DNA from: Dreissena polymorpha
Lineage: Eukaryota; Mollusca; Bivalvia; Myida; Dreissenidae
Length of the DNA: 64,000 nt
Assembly (NCBI RefSeq): GCF_020536995.1
Contig: NC_068369.1
Span: 18,207,921 to 18,271,920 of the forward strand
Direction of reading: 5' to 3'
Shown: piece by piece, positions 22,561 to 34,427 of the stretch
How the letters are laid out: the number at the start of each line of letters is the position of its first letter
How positions within the stretch are numbered: position 1 is the stretch's first letter
Position numbers and translations under genes: made by a program
The notes under the pieces: generated by a model
What the model was told of the DNA's origin: nothing
Database searches by the model: none
Seen by the model: the letters and a program-made list of their open reading frames with translations, nothing else

Positions 22561-22848
22561 ATGCCGATATTGAGCTGAGGTATCAGATCGTATTGTGTTC
22601 ACGCAGTATCGCAAGATTTGTTGACGTAGACGTTCTTGCTGGTCAATTAAGAGCCGAACGAATTCTTGGTGATTTCAAGAAGCACGAAATTGAGCAGGAA
22701 CATGATTTCGAAGAGAAGGCTGCTCTCCTTGTGTTGGAGGTAATAAATGAACGTTATGAAAATGTTCTCAAGTTCACGAAGTGTTTGCGAGACCTCAACC
22801 AAGTAGTTGCAGATCAGATTGCAGTTACAACTGGATACAGCTATGTCG
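22561..22848 (+). CDS. CARD-like death-fold exon of the same gene
   Basis: The exon is 288 bp (96 residues), phase 1 at both ends, between the acceptor TTTTTTCCAG and the donor GTCG|GTATGT. It encodes DADIELRYQIVLCSRSIARF, then VDVDVLAGQLRAERILGDF, HEIEQ, AALLVLEVINERYENVLKF and LRDLNQVVADQI. This follows the six-helix CARD pattern: a first helix with L...IV, 'DVDVL...LRA..IL...E.E', 'A.LLVLEVI..R....F..F...L....  .A..I'. CARDs mediate homotypic assembly in apoptosis and innate immunity. The assignment rests on pattern and could be another death-fold type. Joining HEPN to CARD keeps the frame exactly. Confidence 0.65.
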
Positions 22849-25800
22849 GTATGTATAATTGAAAAGTTTTTTGTATAAACAAGTTCATGATTACTTTAGC
22901 ACGAATGGCTCAATAGTTTTAATTACGAACAGATTCTTCCCGTCGTCATCAGTAATCATCCGTCTTTCTCGTCGGCAATTTACTTAAAATATATTCTCAA
23001 ATATAGGTTGGATATATTCACTCAATCTTGACTCCAGTTTGTCATTGCATATTATTTTGTTTGATGTATTTTCTAAATCGTATTATACTAGCTGACGGTA
23101 TCAAGAATAGCGCTCCTCATAATGTTTCTGACGCATTTCTACTTTTTTGGTATAGATCTACATGTCCCTTGGGTTTTCCACTATCAAAATAATTAACTTA
23201 TTTTGGATATTTTAAGAAACGATTCCTGAGATGGAGATTTATTATGTAACGTTGCCATAAAGATTACGTCTATTCCCAAACACTTGATTCGTTTTTTTTA
23301 AACGCTACTCGACTGATTTTATGGGAAGTGTTTACCGATGTTTGGCATTTTTGAAGTTGGACATTTCAGACATAAAACAGGGCCAGATTATTTGAAGAAA
23401 AAACGACATGGTAAATGTGAAAAAAATATTTTTTGGCACAAAACTGTAAAACAAACGACAATTTCAGACATCAAAATTACGTTTTTCATTTAACTATCAA
23501 AGCTTTATTTGTGCCTGTTCGGGCGTAAAATTCGTTTAACAAGTGTCGCTGTGCGCCGAAAATAACCCTCGAACGTGTTCGTAAGTCATTTTTGACCACA
23601 AAATCTAGTCAAGCATCTTGATGTTTGATTAAGAAACCGTATTGCTAAATCGCAATTACGTACCTTCTCGAATTCAAATTTTAATAGGCCTACGGTTCTT
23701 AATAACTTTAATAGTTCGCACGCACACAATATGCACACAATTATTAGTGCTTTAAAAAATCACTGTGAAGGTTCAATTCATCGTCGTTTACTTTATGCGC
23801 AAACCGAGGCTCCACTTAGGCTATGAAACTGTGGTTACGAATGGGAAAAGGTCTGCATATGGATTTATTTATTTAATTGCTTTGTATCACTGTGTAGAAG
23901 CATATCGGTTGCCTTTCTGTCAAAATGCTGCCTCTGTGTTCATTCTTCGCTGCCTCTCTGTCATAAACAAGAAAAATGAATGATCGTAATTCACAAAACA
24001 GATGAGAAAATCTAAAATTTAAACCCGTAAGCACATTTGTGCATACAAAGAGGTGGTCCATGAGTTGAAGCATATATCCAGCTACAGGTTCACAGTATTC
24101 CGCAGGTCCAAACACTTATCACAAACTCTATCGAAGATGGAATGATTTCGAAGGGTGGTGGAACAAGCGTGCATACATGCCACTTTGATGACTTTTTAAC
24201 ATAGCTTTTCCGTAATATGTCAAATATCTAGTGTCATTGACATCATCTTTATGATCAAATCTTTACGTTCAATGTATGCTATATAGTAATTTTCATCAAT
24301 TTTACTTAAAAAAATGCCTACTTTCGCTTTCGTTGTGGCACGGAAAGCCTCTCGATCGGCTCACTTTTCTGGCATGGGAAGCCTAGTCGTCGATTGACAT
24401 TTTTATTTTTCTCAGTAAAATGAGTTTAACACTTATTAAAAGTATTGATAGTAAAAAATTTAAATGTCAGAATATTTGATGTAAATATCAAAGGCGAAAG
24501 GGGACTTTTAACGTTATTATTTGGACTCACGCTATCGGCTACATAATTGAAGTATCTTAATGTACATGTATAAATCCGTCAGTAATGAACATCGCGTTAA
24601 TGAATTGTAGATATAATGAACACATATTGGTGACAACGTGTTTACAGTACCTAATGCAAAAACCAAAGATTCGGCAAACTGCCACGAGTTCATGGATTTT
24701 CTCGTGCAAGTCAAGGCTAGGCTCAAATTATAAAAAGGCCCATTTTATATTTGGTCCTTGTCAATAAGTAGCATTCCGTCCCTGTCCATTGACTCGGACT
24801 TATTGCTTCCTGGTTCACTGGGCCCTGGTATCAAAATTTATTCATTTGATAACAATTTTTATCTTTCAATTTTCCCCAATAGCCAAAAAAACAAAATTGT
24901 GTCCAGAAATATTTAAAAATGAAATATTTACAGTAAAAAAAGGGCACAAATACAAGATTCAGTTTTGTAAAAGTCTAGCCTATAATAAGTCATATCCACT
25001 CGAGAAGAGAACTTTGATATATTAAGCGGTTTAGTTCGACGACTAGTCTTCCCGTGCCAGAAAAGTGAGCCGATCGAGAGGCTTTCCGTGCCACAACGAA
25101 AGCGAAAGTAGGCCTTTTTTAAGTAAAATTGATGAAAACTACTATATAGCGTACATTAAACGTAAAGTTTTGATCATAAAGATGATATCAATGCCATTAG
25201 ATATTTGACATATTACGGAAAAGCTATGTTAAAAAGTCATGTATGCACGATTGTTCCACCACTCTCGTCATCATTCTATCTTCGATAGAGTTTGTGATAA
25301 GTGTATGCACAAATGTGTTTACGGGTTTTAATTTTAGATTTTCTTACCTGTTTTGTGAATTAGGATCATCCATTTTCTTGTTTATGACAGAGAGGCAGCC
25401 AAGAATGAACAGAGAGGCAGCATTTTGACAGAAAGGCCACCGATATGCATCTACATCGTGTATATGTTCTAAGTCATTTATAATTTTACATAACTAATGG
25501 GTTGACAGTTTTTTTATCATCAAATACAGGCTGTAATTGCAAAGAAGATCCAGTAGTATGCAAGTAAAAGTTACTTTAATAATGTTATATATTTTCGCGA
25601 CCGTACTTAACTATCCATGATGTTGACAGTATCAATACAGGTGTTGAAATTAAGTATTGCATAATATATATTCCCAACAATAATCAATGATAAAACTTCG
25701 TTGTAATATTAAAATGCAGTTTCAGCGATATAACAATAACAAATATGTTTTACGCAAACTGTATACAAAAAAGCACAATATAGGAATACAGTGATGGAAA

Positions 25801-26689
25801 CCTGTTTTTAGCCGTTGGCGCCGCTGAAAGTGCTTTTTTGTTTAACAAATAAACTTCATCTAGAAATAATAAATATGTGAAGTGTGGAGACCATAAATGT
25901 CATAATGTTGTTTTTACTGCTGCTCTATTGTTTGCTGAAAGAAGGAAAGTTAAGATAATGTAGTATGATTTTAATGCACTGTATACAGACATTCGATATG
26001 ATTCAGGTGTTAAACATGCTTTTTCTATACTTGTTCATCAATAAAAACTGAATTTCACCATAAGTTTAAGTTCGCGACTAACTTGTTCACAATTTCAAAA
26101 CGTTCGCGACCCATTTTTTTTTAATTTAGAGGCTCAAGGCCGCATCACAAAGCATGGGTATTTAAACATTATAAATATTGCTTTCCAAAACAATTTTAGA
26201 CGCTACTTATGAGCATGATATCGGAGTTACTAAACAACAAACTTACACGGCATTAGACAATTGTCTGGACGATGCCAATTTAGTGCTTTTTGGAATATGC
26301 CATACAATCATCGTGTTGTTTGTTCTAATTATTTAATATACATTTATCATAAGCGCTATATAAGTCCATTCGGTGTCGCATGATACGTTTCGTATTCGGT
26401 AATTACACTTGGTTTATTGCTGATGTAAACAAACGCGGTTTAAAAATAAATATTGATCACAAGTAATATTGTTAATATGACACGCATTAAAGGTACGGAA
26501 GGCTGACTCTTGAGTTGAATACCGATTGTAAAAGGAATATACGGTTTGATTGGTATAATAAAATAAATATAATACCCTAAAGAACAATTTCAAAGTCAAA
26601 GATTCGCTTATCATTAACATCCAAGTTGCATCTCTGTCTTAGGTTCGTAATATTTATATCATGTAAGCGATTTATGAGCTTAATTTCAG
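22849..26689 (+). other. Long intron with an inverted-repeat element
   Basis: This region lies between a phase-1 donor (22848) and a phase-1 acceptor (26689). It contains the long inverted repeat at 23888-25460. I found no further exon in it. Short frames at 24585 and 24789 match nothing. Confidence 0.6.
23888..25460. mobile_element. Long inverted repeat / foldback-type element, arms about 0.4-0.5 kb
   Basis: The left arm (about 23888-24395) and right arm (about 25031-25460) are reverse complements over most of their length. They share the block CTTTCGCTTTCGTTGTGGC near 24325 and its inverse near 25095, the 'AAAGCCTCTCGATCGGC' block, and 'GACAGAGAGGCAGC' at the outer ends. The left arm has about 65 bases (24049-24113) absent from the right. 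About 640 bases separate the arms. No transposase is visible, so a non-autonomous foldback element is most likely. It is intronic in the HEPN-SAMD9-like gene. Confidence 0.75.
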
Positions 26690-26894
26690 AGAGGGAAATC
26701 AAGAAGCTCGAGAAGGCAAGCATATTGCAAATACTTGCTGCTGGATTTAAGTCGCATCCTGATAATACATTGTCTGGTGAAGATGTGCACATATATGTGG
26801 AAGACCAACGCAAGTGCTTGACCAAGTTTCACTTGATACTGGAATGCATGAAAGAAATATATCCAGAGGTGCAATTCGACGATAACAATGGCAG
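26690..26894 (+). CDS. Exon of unknown domain between CARD-like and SAM-like parts
   Basis: The acceptor TTAATTTCAG precedes 26690 and the donor GGCAG|GTACAG follows 26894. It enters in phase 1, as the CARD exon requires, and leaves in phase 2, as the next exon requires. The peptide includes REIKKLEKASILQILAAGF, then LSGEDVHIYVEDQRKCL and ILECMKEIYPEVQFDDNNG. It is helical with a mid Asp/Glu-rich portion. I cannot assign a family. A winged-helix or small helical adaptor is possible, but nothing in it decides. Phase agreement on both sides is the main evidence that it is real. Confidence 0.6.
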
Positions 26895-27444
26895 GTACAG
26901 TATTTCAGCTTACACCAATAAGATTGATCAGTTTGCATCGATACAAAAGGAACAGGCTGTCATGTATTCTATCTCGCCATTCGTCCATCAGAAATAATTT
27001 GGATAAAATTCGGCCCGCATGTACAATTTATAATTATGCTGCATCATATAGCCCATTTAATGTATATACTATTGTATGCCATGTTGTTGCCTTTTGTAAT
27101 TAATGACAAAACTATAGAAGTCATTCTTTTAAAGCTAACCTGTGCGAGAATGTTTAATCCACAACCAATATTTTGGCTAAATCTTTATGACATTGGTGAG
27201 AATGTTGATTATATCTAGACCACGTAAAAATTTAATATTGGTCAATTTCAGTTACAGACACGATACGCGTGTTTATTATTATTCCAAACTATTTCAAAAT
27301 ATTTACATTAACATGCCCTATAAACAACCTCAATATAAATCGTCATTTAAAGCATGAAAGTGAATTGCATTTATTTGACATTAGCTTGCGTTGTCAATGC
27401 AAATGAATATAATGAAATAAAATGTTATTAATGCAGTTTCGAAC

Positions 27445-27927
27445 TTAAAGCGAGATTATACGATTTTGTCAAATATTTATTTATTTATATAAAATAAGTA
27501 AAAACATTATTAAACATATTTCAATATAAATTAAAATAAAAGTTAAAAGAACATGTGTCGAAAAAATGCGAAAAACGCAAGATATTTAATTCTGAGATCG
27601 AAAATGTCTGCACAGTCGAATTCGCCAGCATGTAAATCATGCATGTATGATGTGAATCTAAATTTAGTTTAACGGTTCATTTTTGATTCCTGCAACGATA
27701 TCTATTCATACGACACACGAACGCTAACTAAAAAGACGAATGCTTCGGTTATTGTAGTAACATTTGTACGAAATATCTTCGTCACAATCGGCTCGGGGCG
27801 CTTATTTGTCTTTGCTGCATTTTATGAAATTCGTCTTAATTTGTCTTGCCTATTTTGTTTTACTGTAACATATTTTATCAATATATTACAATTAAACACA
27901 TATGAAAATCGTATAATCTCGCTTTAA
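27445..27927. mobile_element. MITE, TTAAAGCGAGATTATACG ends (copy 1)
   Basis: Starts TTAAAGCGAGATTATACG and ends with the inverse CGTATAATCTCGCTTTAA, 483 bp, no coding capacity. A second copy of 496 bp with the same ends is at 49099-49594. Shared internal landmarks include GAATTCGCCAGCATG-like text and 'CATACGACACACGAACG'. Here it sits inside an intron of the SAMD9-like gene. Confidence 0.85.
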
Positions 27928-28187
27928 TACAACCAAAAGCGAATGTTGGTAAAAACTGTATTTGTCGTCTAAGTGTCACTGCTATCCGGCTGTAACAGCA
28001 AGGGTTCGAATCGATGTACAGTAAGAGATGACATCTGATTAAGATCTTTTGTACAAACTGGCTTTTAGTTTATGCAGTTTATATTTATAGGGTTTATTAG
28101 AGATTAGAGATATCTGACGATTCTATAATTCGTGAAAAAATAACGAACCTCAGAACGTTTTGGTTTTAAAATGACGTGTATTTTCAG

Positions 28188-28246
28188 ATTCAAGGGCATT
28201 CTTTATCAGTTCTCACCCTTTGCATTTGATGAAACACCATTGCAAG
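28188..28246 (+). CDS. Small linker exon of the SAMD9-like gene
   Basis: The acceptor GTATTTTCAG and donor TTGCAAG|GTTTGT enclose 59 bp. Entering in phase 2 gives R (shared codon) then FKGILYQFSPFAFDETPLQ, and leaving in phase 1 joins to DIMQPMSSMTSEEF in the large exon. Both joins match phase exactly, which would be unlikely by chance over three consecutive exons. There is no recognisable domain; the peptide continues the unknown region of exon 26690-26894. Confidence 0.6.
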
Positions 28247-28465
28247 GTTTGTGGGTCATTTAGTATGTCGTATTGTCCATATATATAATTTAAAAATTAC
28301 TGTACTATTCAATTTATACTGCTCATCAGCAATTTCAATTAATTGTGTTTTAGTGACTTGTGTGTGTCTTATTAAATTAATTAATACTTTGGTGCCTGTG
28401 TTCAATCGCATAAAAACTAGCACCTATCAATAATAACACGGTCTTTCTATAATCGCTTCCATATT

Positions 28466-28707
28466 GTTACAAAAAACATATTGTGGTTTAAGCTTTTAAA
28501 CCAACGTTATAATATCGGGATCGCAATGTAAATTGTGTGGTTTCACTATACCTATAATTGATAATATCGATTCGAATGGTGCAGAATATTGATAAAAATA
28601 ACATATTGTCGTTTAAACATTTAAATAACGAACGTGATGATAGCGAGTTAAGAATGTCAATTGTGTGGTATCACTTTACCTACAATTGATAACCTCGATT
28701 GGAATGA
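28466..28707. repeat. Short tandem duplication, about 125-bp unit, two copies
   Basis: AACATATTGTGGTTTAAGC and AACATATTGTCGTTTAAAC start two successive units, each running to 'CCTAYAATTGATAAYNTCGATT'. They are diverged by point changes, hence old. Intronic. Confidence 0.6.
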
Positions 28708-28891
28708 TGCTATGGCTTTGCTTTTATATTAACAAATACTGTTTTGAATTTACTCCAAACAATTTCTTTCCAAGAAAATCATATATTTGTGTGTGTTTTT
28801 AATGGCATAATTCAACACATTTTAAAACGGGAAAATACAACATTAATGAACAACCATAAAAGAAATATATTATAAGTTAAAGATAACTATT

Positions 28892-28895
<4 letters not shown>

Positions 28896-28975
<80 letters not shown>
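28896..28975. repeat. (TA)n microsatellite
   Basis: An uninterrupted TA dinucleotide run of about 80 bases in the intron before the large SAMD9-like exon. Confidence 0.95.
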
Positions 28976-28977
<2 letters not shown>

Positions 28978-29223
28978 TTATATTTGGTTATGTACGATAT
29001 TAATAAATAAATGAAGATAATTGTGCACGCCCATTATAATTAAGAGAAAAAAACACACTAATCTTTTACAAATAAAGCACTAAATAAACCTTAGACAAAG
29101 AATAAATACTTATTATCGATTCGTTTTTAGGTTTGTTCGACATGATAGTATACGAACTGGCACACCTTATAATATATTCATTAACGTACTTTGTTTATTC
29201 CGGCCCAATCGTTTGTTTTCTAG

Positions 29224-32200
29224 ACATAATGCAACCAATGTCAAGCATGACTAGTGAAGAATTTTCACATTATTTGGCTAATGAAGTCAAAGCAACTATT
29301 ACCCAAGAGATCCGATCTTACAAATAATAAGCGATTTTATTAGAGAAGAAAGTATATCCTTACCAGTGTTTGTTGAGATGTCGGACGATGAAATCGAGGG
29401 ATGCTTTAAACAGAAAATTGAACATCATGGGCTTAAGTATGGCTTCGGCCTCGGCAAAGGCCTTTCTAAAATACAAAAAGAAATGAAACAACGATTGACG
29501 GTTGGAAGTCATAAAATGAAAAGTGATCTGCGTGGTTTTGGGACTAGTTCGGACAAAGTTGTTTATAAACAATGTAAAGTAAGAAAAGATGTGTTTTCCA
29601 TGTTAACACCTGTACATAAGTATGTTTTTCCTAAAAGAAAAAAGCAGATGCATCCGTCTTACTTTGCAGCTGAAGTAATTAAATTTGCAGCAGCATGCAT
29701 TAACGGTAGACAAAATGGAACGTTTCACTTTGGGATACAACCTCTTGAGAATAATGAAGGATTGATTGTTGGTTTACAGAGTTCAGAGTTCAGGGTATAC
29801 ACGCAAAGAATTGCAATCGATTATGGCTTACAGCACTGTTTTATGGGACCTTGTTCGGAAAAGCGAATTTTAGAACGAACCATTCAACCGATAATATTTG
29901 TGCCATGTGAGAATGGTAGTGTTGTGATTGAAGTTGATATTCAACCATCATGCCTGTTTATGAAAGACACAGCCTTCATAGTCATGTTTCCTCCCAATGG
30001 TAAACAGGAAAAGAAATTATTCATGTACGTATCAATACAAGGATGGAATATGTTTGAGACAATTGATGTTCAAAAGTCTGAATGTCTAAAGGAAGATTTA
30101 AAAAACACATTGGAGCTTAGGAATAAACTGGAGCAATCGCGATTTCGGCCAAACAAAGCGATTGTTAACAAACGATCAGCTTTACAAAATCGTTTGACTG
30201 CAGGCAACACATTTGTGACCGATCAAATGGTACCGCATATCATATGTGGTAGATACACGCGACTGGAAAATGCTGAGAAGATTCTTTCATTGATTAAATC
30301 AGCCTTTGTGTCTTCGCAAGTAGTGTTTGACTTCGACCCATCAACTTCATTGATCAAACACATCGAACAAGGTGATGAATACTTTGATATCGTTCTACCT
30401 GATGACGAAAATACCGATGAGTATTAGTCAAACATTGGATCTGGCAGACATTGGATCTATTGCAATGGCAATGATGAACGAAAAATAAAATGTCTTCCAG
30501 TTTCAGAATGGTTTTCGAAAAGGCATCCTTTTGTGAAATATGCGCTTTAAGAATCTGTGAAAATTCATCCCAACAGATCACTGTTTATGATCTTGGTATT
30601 TGATACACTTACAAAACTCGACCCATTGTATCAATTAGCATCCGAGTGTTGCTCCTGGTTTCCAGAAAACACAGTAATAATTTCCGATATAGACGAAAAT
30701 TTAGCACAGCTCAGATCAGATATACAGCCTATACTTGAGCAAGAGAAGCAGAATGCAATTTTTTTTTCTGGACTTACATGGTCAAATATTGTAAACGACG
30801 TACTTTTACCTATTTTCCCAAGTATATCTGGGAATGTGATTCAACTTCCAATCAGTTTTGGAACATTTATTACCATGACACCAAAAGAGCTTAAAGACAA
30901 ACAGCTGAGCGACATTGAGCCCATAAGTTGTGATGAGTGCAAATCAACGTTTGGTGCAATGGATGATTGTAAACAAAACGAAACGTGCGACAAGGAAGAA
31001 CAATCATTCTACAAAGGAAATAAAGTATCGTGGTGGAATTTCTATTTTGAGATACAAGTTTGTAAGAGAGATGTTTTTGACAAGTTCAGAACTAAAATTG
31101 AAAAGAAAATACGCGAAGGAACTAAACGGGTGGAAATTTTAAAGATATTTCACCAACCTGGAGCTGGTGGCACCACTCTTGGACGACATCTTTTGTGGCA
31201 TTTCAGTCAGTTTAAGGGAGACTTCTCGAATTTATTCCGATGCTGTTTAGTAAATAATGTTGTCGAAAGGGATACGACAGAGCAAATTTTGGAACTTTGG
31301 TCTTTTAAGGACGATGACAAAGACAAAAGAAATCCAGTCATTGTTTTAGCTGACAATATTCCTGAAGAGTCATTAGCAATTCTTTGCGACAACCTAGACA
31401 CTCTTTCATATCACAATGGGTCAACGTTAGAAAACCTGTTTTGTCTCTTAGTGGTTGTTACCCGGAATATGACATCGAAGGAAGACTCAATACTGAGACA
31501 GGCACTTTCCAAAAGAGAAAAAATGTGGTTTAAGAAGCGTTCGAAGAATTTAGAAGAAACAAAAAGCAAACAGCAAATTGATTCGATGATAGCATTTAAC
31601 GTTATGAAAGAGGACTTCAATCCAGAATACATCTTACAAACTACAAAACGAATTATGTGTGGACTGAAAGGAAACGAAATAAAGCTTGTGCAGCACCTTT
31701 CTGTCACAAACACGTATGATGCTGATGCCTCATTTGCACCCGAAGTATTCGACAAGCTCATCGGAATGGAACGATCGACTATCACTAAATGGACCATGAA
31801 TGACCTATTGAAAGTAGGCGGACCCGTGGGACTTTCTGGAGCTCAACGGAGAAACATTATTCCTTTTCGACAAACTTGGAATGTCAGTTCATCAGAGTCT
31901 TTAGAGCTTCTCATAAAACACAGTGTTGTAGATAATCGTAATAGGGTTTCACTGGTTTCTCCGCTGATAGCAAAAGCGAGCTTAGAATTCATTAAAGAAA
32001 AAGAACAATTAGACTTAGAAAAAATTATCTATGAATTGCTAGCATTATTGGAAGAACGTCAAAAAGATTCACGCGAAGCATACTCGACCGGAAAATTTAA
32101 TGGTGTTGTTTGTAATTTATTCAATTATCGACATCGGCAAAAGAGACCTTTTGGAGAAGGAAAGAGTACGTTTTCCAATCTTGTAACCGATTTATCAGAC

Positions 32201-33563
32201 GTAAGGAGTTGGGAAACAAGTAAAGATGCGTTTGACAGGACAGATAAGCTTATGAATCGCTGTTTCCAAATTACAAGAGATCCGTACGTTGGTCAACAAA
32301 GGGCAAGGTTTTGCATTCACTTTCACCAATATGTACATGCCGAAGAAGCTATTAAAATGGCATTGAAAGAATCTGACAAGGTTCCTATATTGTATGACAC
32401 ATTTGGACAAATATATAGGACACAACTTATTTCCTCTATGAAGGACGCCAATGTAGAACCAAAACAATTACTCACACTAGCATGCAAGGCAATTGAAAAA
32501 TTTCAAGATGCTCAACGACTCGGCAAATTAGATGACTTGTCATTTTATGAAATGGAAATTTCTGTTGGCTTGAGTGTTTTAGAACATTTGCGTAACAGAT
32601 ATAAAGAGCCGTTTGTGAACTTCATAAATGGTTTGTCGTCTGTAGGCAAATTTGTTGAATTTGGCCCTGGAATGGAAAAGTTTGTGAATGGAAATGATCT
32701 GCAGTGCCATATATCAAAATCTTTACGTCACGTTGAAGACGTCTTTACTATGACAAAACGACCATTTCATGAGCGGTCTACATTTGCCGACACAGAGAGA
32801 CGGGTGCGTGAGATGAGAATTAAGTTTCAGCGCATTTACAAGGCAGATTCTTCAGCTATTGAATAAAAAATAGGATGTTCATTTACTGCTGTACGGAAAG
32901 AATATACATTAGATAAAGTCAAACTTGGGAGTACTGTTGCTACTCTAGAATCCCTTCAAGCTAAAGGTATCGATATAAACGAAAATGATTTGATGATAGT
33001 TGTCGCCTATCACATCATACATTGCTCGGGAGAATACAACCAAGTACAGGCTAGACAAGACGCGTCATCCGATTACAGAAAACTCTTACTTTTTAGTAAA
33101 AGTTTACTTAAAAGTCAAAATGAAAGAATGAATCAAAATTCTAAACAAACCACTTACATTGAGACCTTTTTGTACTTTTCGTTGATGCACTGGCCTTTAA
33201 TCTCGCGATTAGAAGTATACCAAAACGACATGTGCTCGCCAGAAGAACTTATTTGGGTATGTGAAAAATGGCAAACGTTGTACGACCAGAAATTCGACAA
33301 CCGAAGGAAAAATGATCGTTTAAAATCAGCATCGAGCCTACCGGCGAAAACATTTTTTGCTTTAGCAGTTGGGACGTCCAGGTTATGATTATGTTGATAC
33401 AGATCTGATACGAACTAGATGGCGACACGAGGAAGAGAAATCTCACAGGCGCAAACGCAGAGAAGTTAAACGCGATAACATTTGGGATCACAAACTTGGA
33501 TTGGAAACATTTGTAAGGTTACAAGGAACTGTAGATGGGTCAGGACGTAGTATCGATCACTGG
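29224..33563 (+). pseudogene. SAMD9/SAMD9L-like large exon: SAM-like, AlbA/Schlafen-like, P-loop NTPase, OB start; frame disrupted
   Basis: The acceptor TTGTTTTCTAG precedes 29224 and the donor CACTGG|GTAAGT ends the exon in phase 0. In order: SAM-like segment (TSEEFSHYLANEV to about 29480); Schlafen/AlbA-like domain with INGRQNGTFHFGIQ near 29700; SAMD9 middle region (GLTWSNIVNDVLL, SFGTFITMTPKEL, then NKVSWWNFYFEIQ near 31020); P-loop HQPGAGGTTLGRHLLWHF near 31151; Walker B-like VIVLADN near 31340; helical/TPR-like part to 32860; C-terminal LETFVRLQGTVDGSG near 33500. The length matches vertebrate SAMD9 (about 1.5 thousand residues with the next exon). SAMD9 proteins are cytosolic antiviral and growth-restraining factors. 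Breaks: a one-base frame change near 29321-29330, in-frame TAG at 30425, TAA at 30548, TAA at 32864, and a frame change near 33340-33370. Either a decaying copy or sequence error. Confidence 0.85.
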
Positions 33564-33906
33564 GTAAGTGCTAAGGCGATGGTTTAGTGACCAAATAAAA
33601 CCCTAAACTATTTCTTCTTCTTGAAATAGCACAACTCATCAGGCTATCAACAGAAAACTATGTTTTCACATGTCTTGGCCTATCTTTTGTTTTGCTTATA
33701 TTTTAATTTTAGTCGGCTGATTTTCAACAGTAGTTTATTACAAAATACAAATTGCTTTAATATGTGTTTGCACATATGAGGAAGTGAGCATTTTCAGAAT
33801 GTGCAGAGGGAATCCTTTTTTTTAAATTTAGTATTGAGTGACAAGATGCTTGTTGTTTTGATGCAGTTAATTTGTTCATGCTGTGCCCGGCTAAATTATT
33901 TTGCAG

Positions 33907-34077
33907 GTAAATTACAAAGGTATGGGGCAAGCGTACAAGTTCAGCATTCCGACAGGAGAGAATTGTGCCGACTACCGAAACAGATATGTAACCTTTGCCT
34001 TGGGGTTTTCCTGGAGGGGGCCCCTTGCATATGGTGTCAACTTGAAAGGTACCTGCAAAACAAGTAGTGATATATAA
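33907..34077 (+). CDS. C-terminal exon of the SAMD9-like gene
   Basis: After the acceptor ATTTTGCAG the exon continues in phase 0 from DHW and reads VNYKGMGQAYKFSIPTG, then YRNRYVTFALGFSWRGPLAYGVN. The 'VTF.LGF...GPLAY' ending is the typical C-terminus of SAMD9-family proteins (OB-like fold). The frame then runs GTCKTSSDI to TAA at 34075-34077, which may be the true end. A donor-like site (AAAG|GTACCT) at 34048 offers an alternative splice to downstream exons, but it leaves phase 1, whereas the next candidate exon at 37548 is open only in phase 0. Confidence 0.75.
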   Translation, partial: VNYKGMGQAYKFSIPTGENCADYRNRYVTFALGFSWRGPLAYGVNLKGTCKTSSDI

Positions 34078-34427
34078 GAATTATTTCTATAAATATAGAA
34101 ACTAGGTAAGTGTCATTGAGTACTTTCATAGACGAGTCGGATAAATTGGAGCACACAATCACACTGTTTAAGTATTATATTGATCATAAATATTATTCAT
34201 ATCTAAATTATTTGTGATCTTTCCTGTTTACGCTAAGCACAGTAGCCTTTGACAAATCAATGAAAAAGCAAAAAAACAATACAACATACCGTTATATGCC
34301 TCGATTCAAATTTTATCAGCATTTTAAATGGTACACACTCAAGTAAAACACAGTTTTGTTTAAAATTAAATACTCGTTTTAATTAAGCAAATTACCAAAA
34401 CAAAAATGGCTGCCAATTTTCAACTTG

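Noticed and set aside
31207-31797. Minus-strand frames across the SAMD9-like exon
   Set aside because: They are antisense shadows of a strongly supported plus-strand coding frame.
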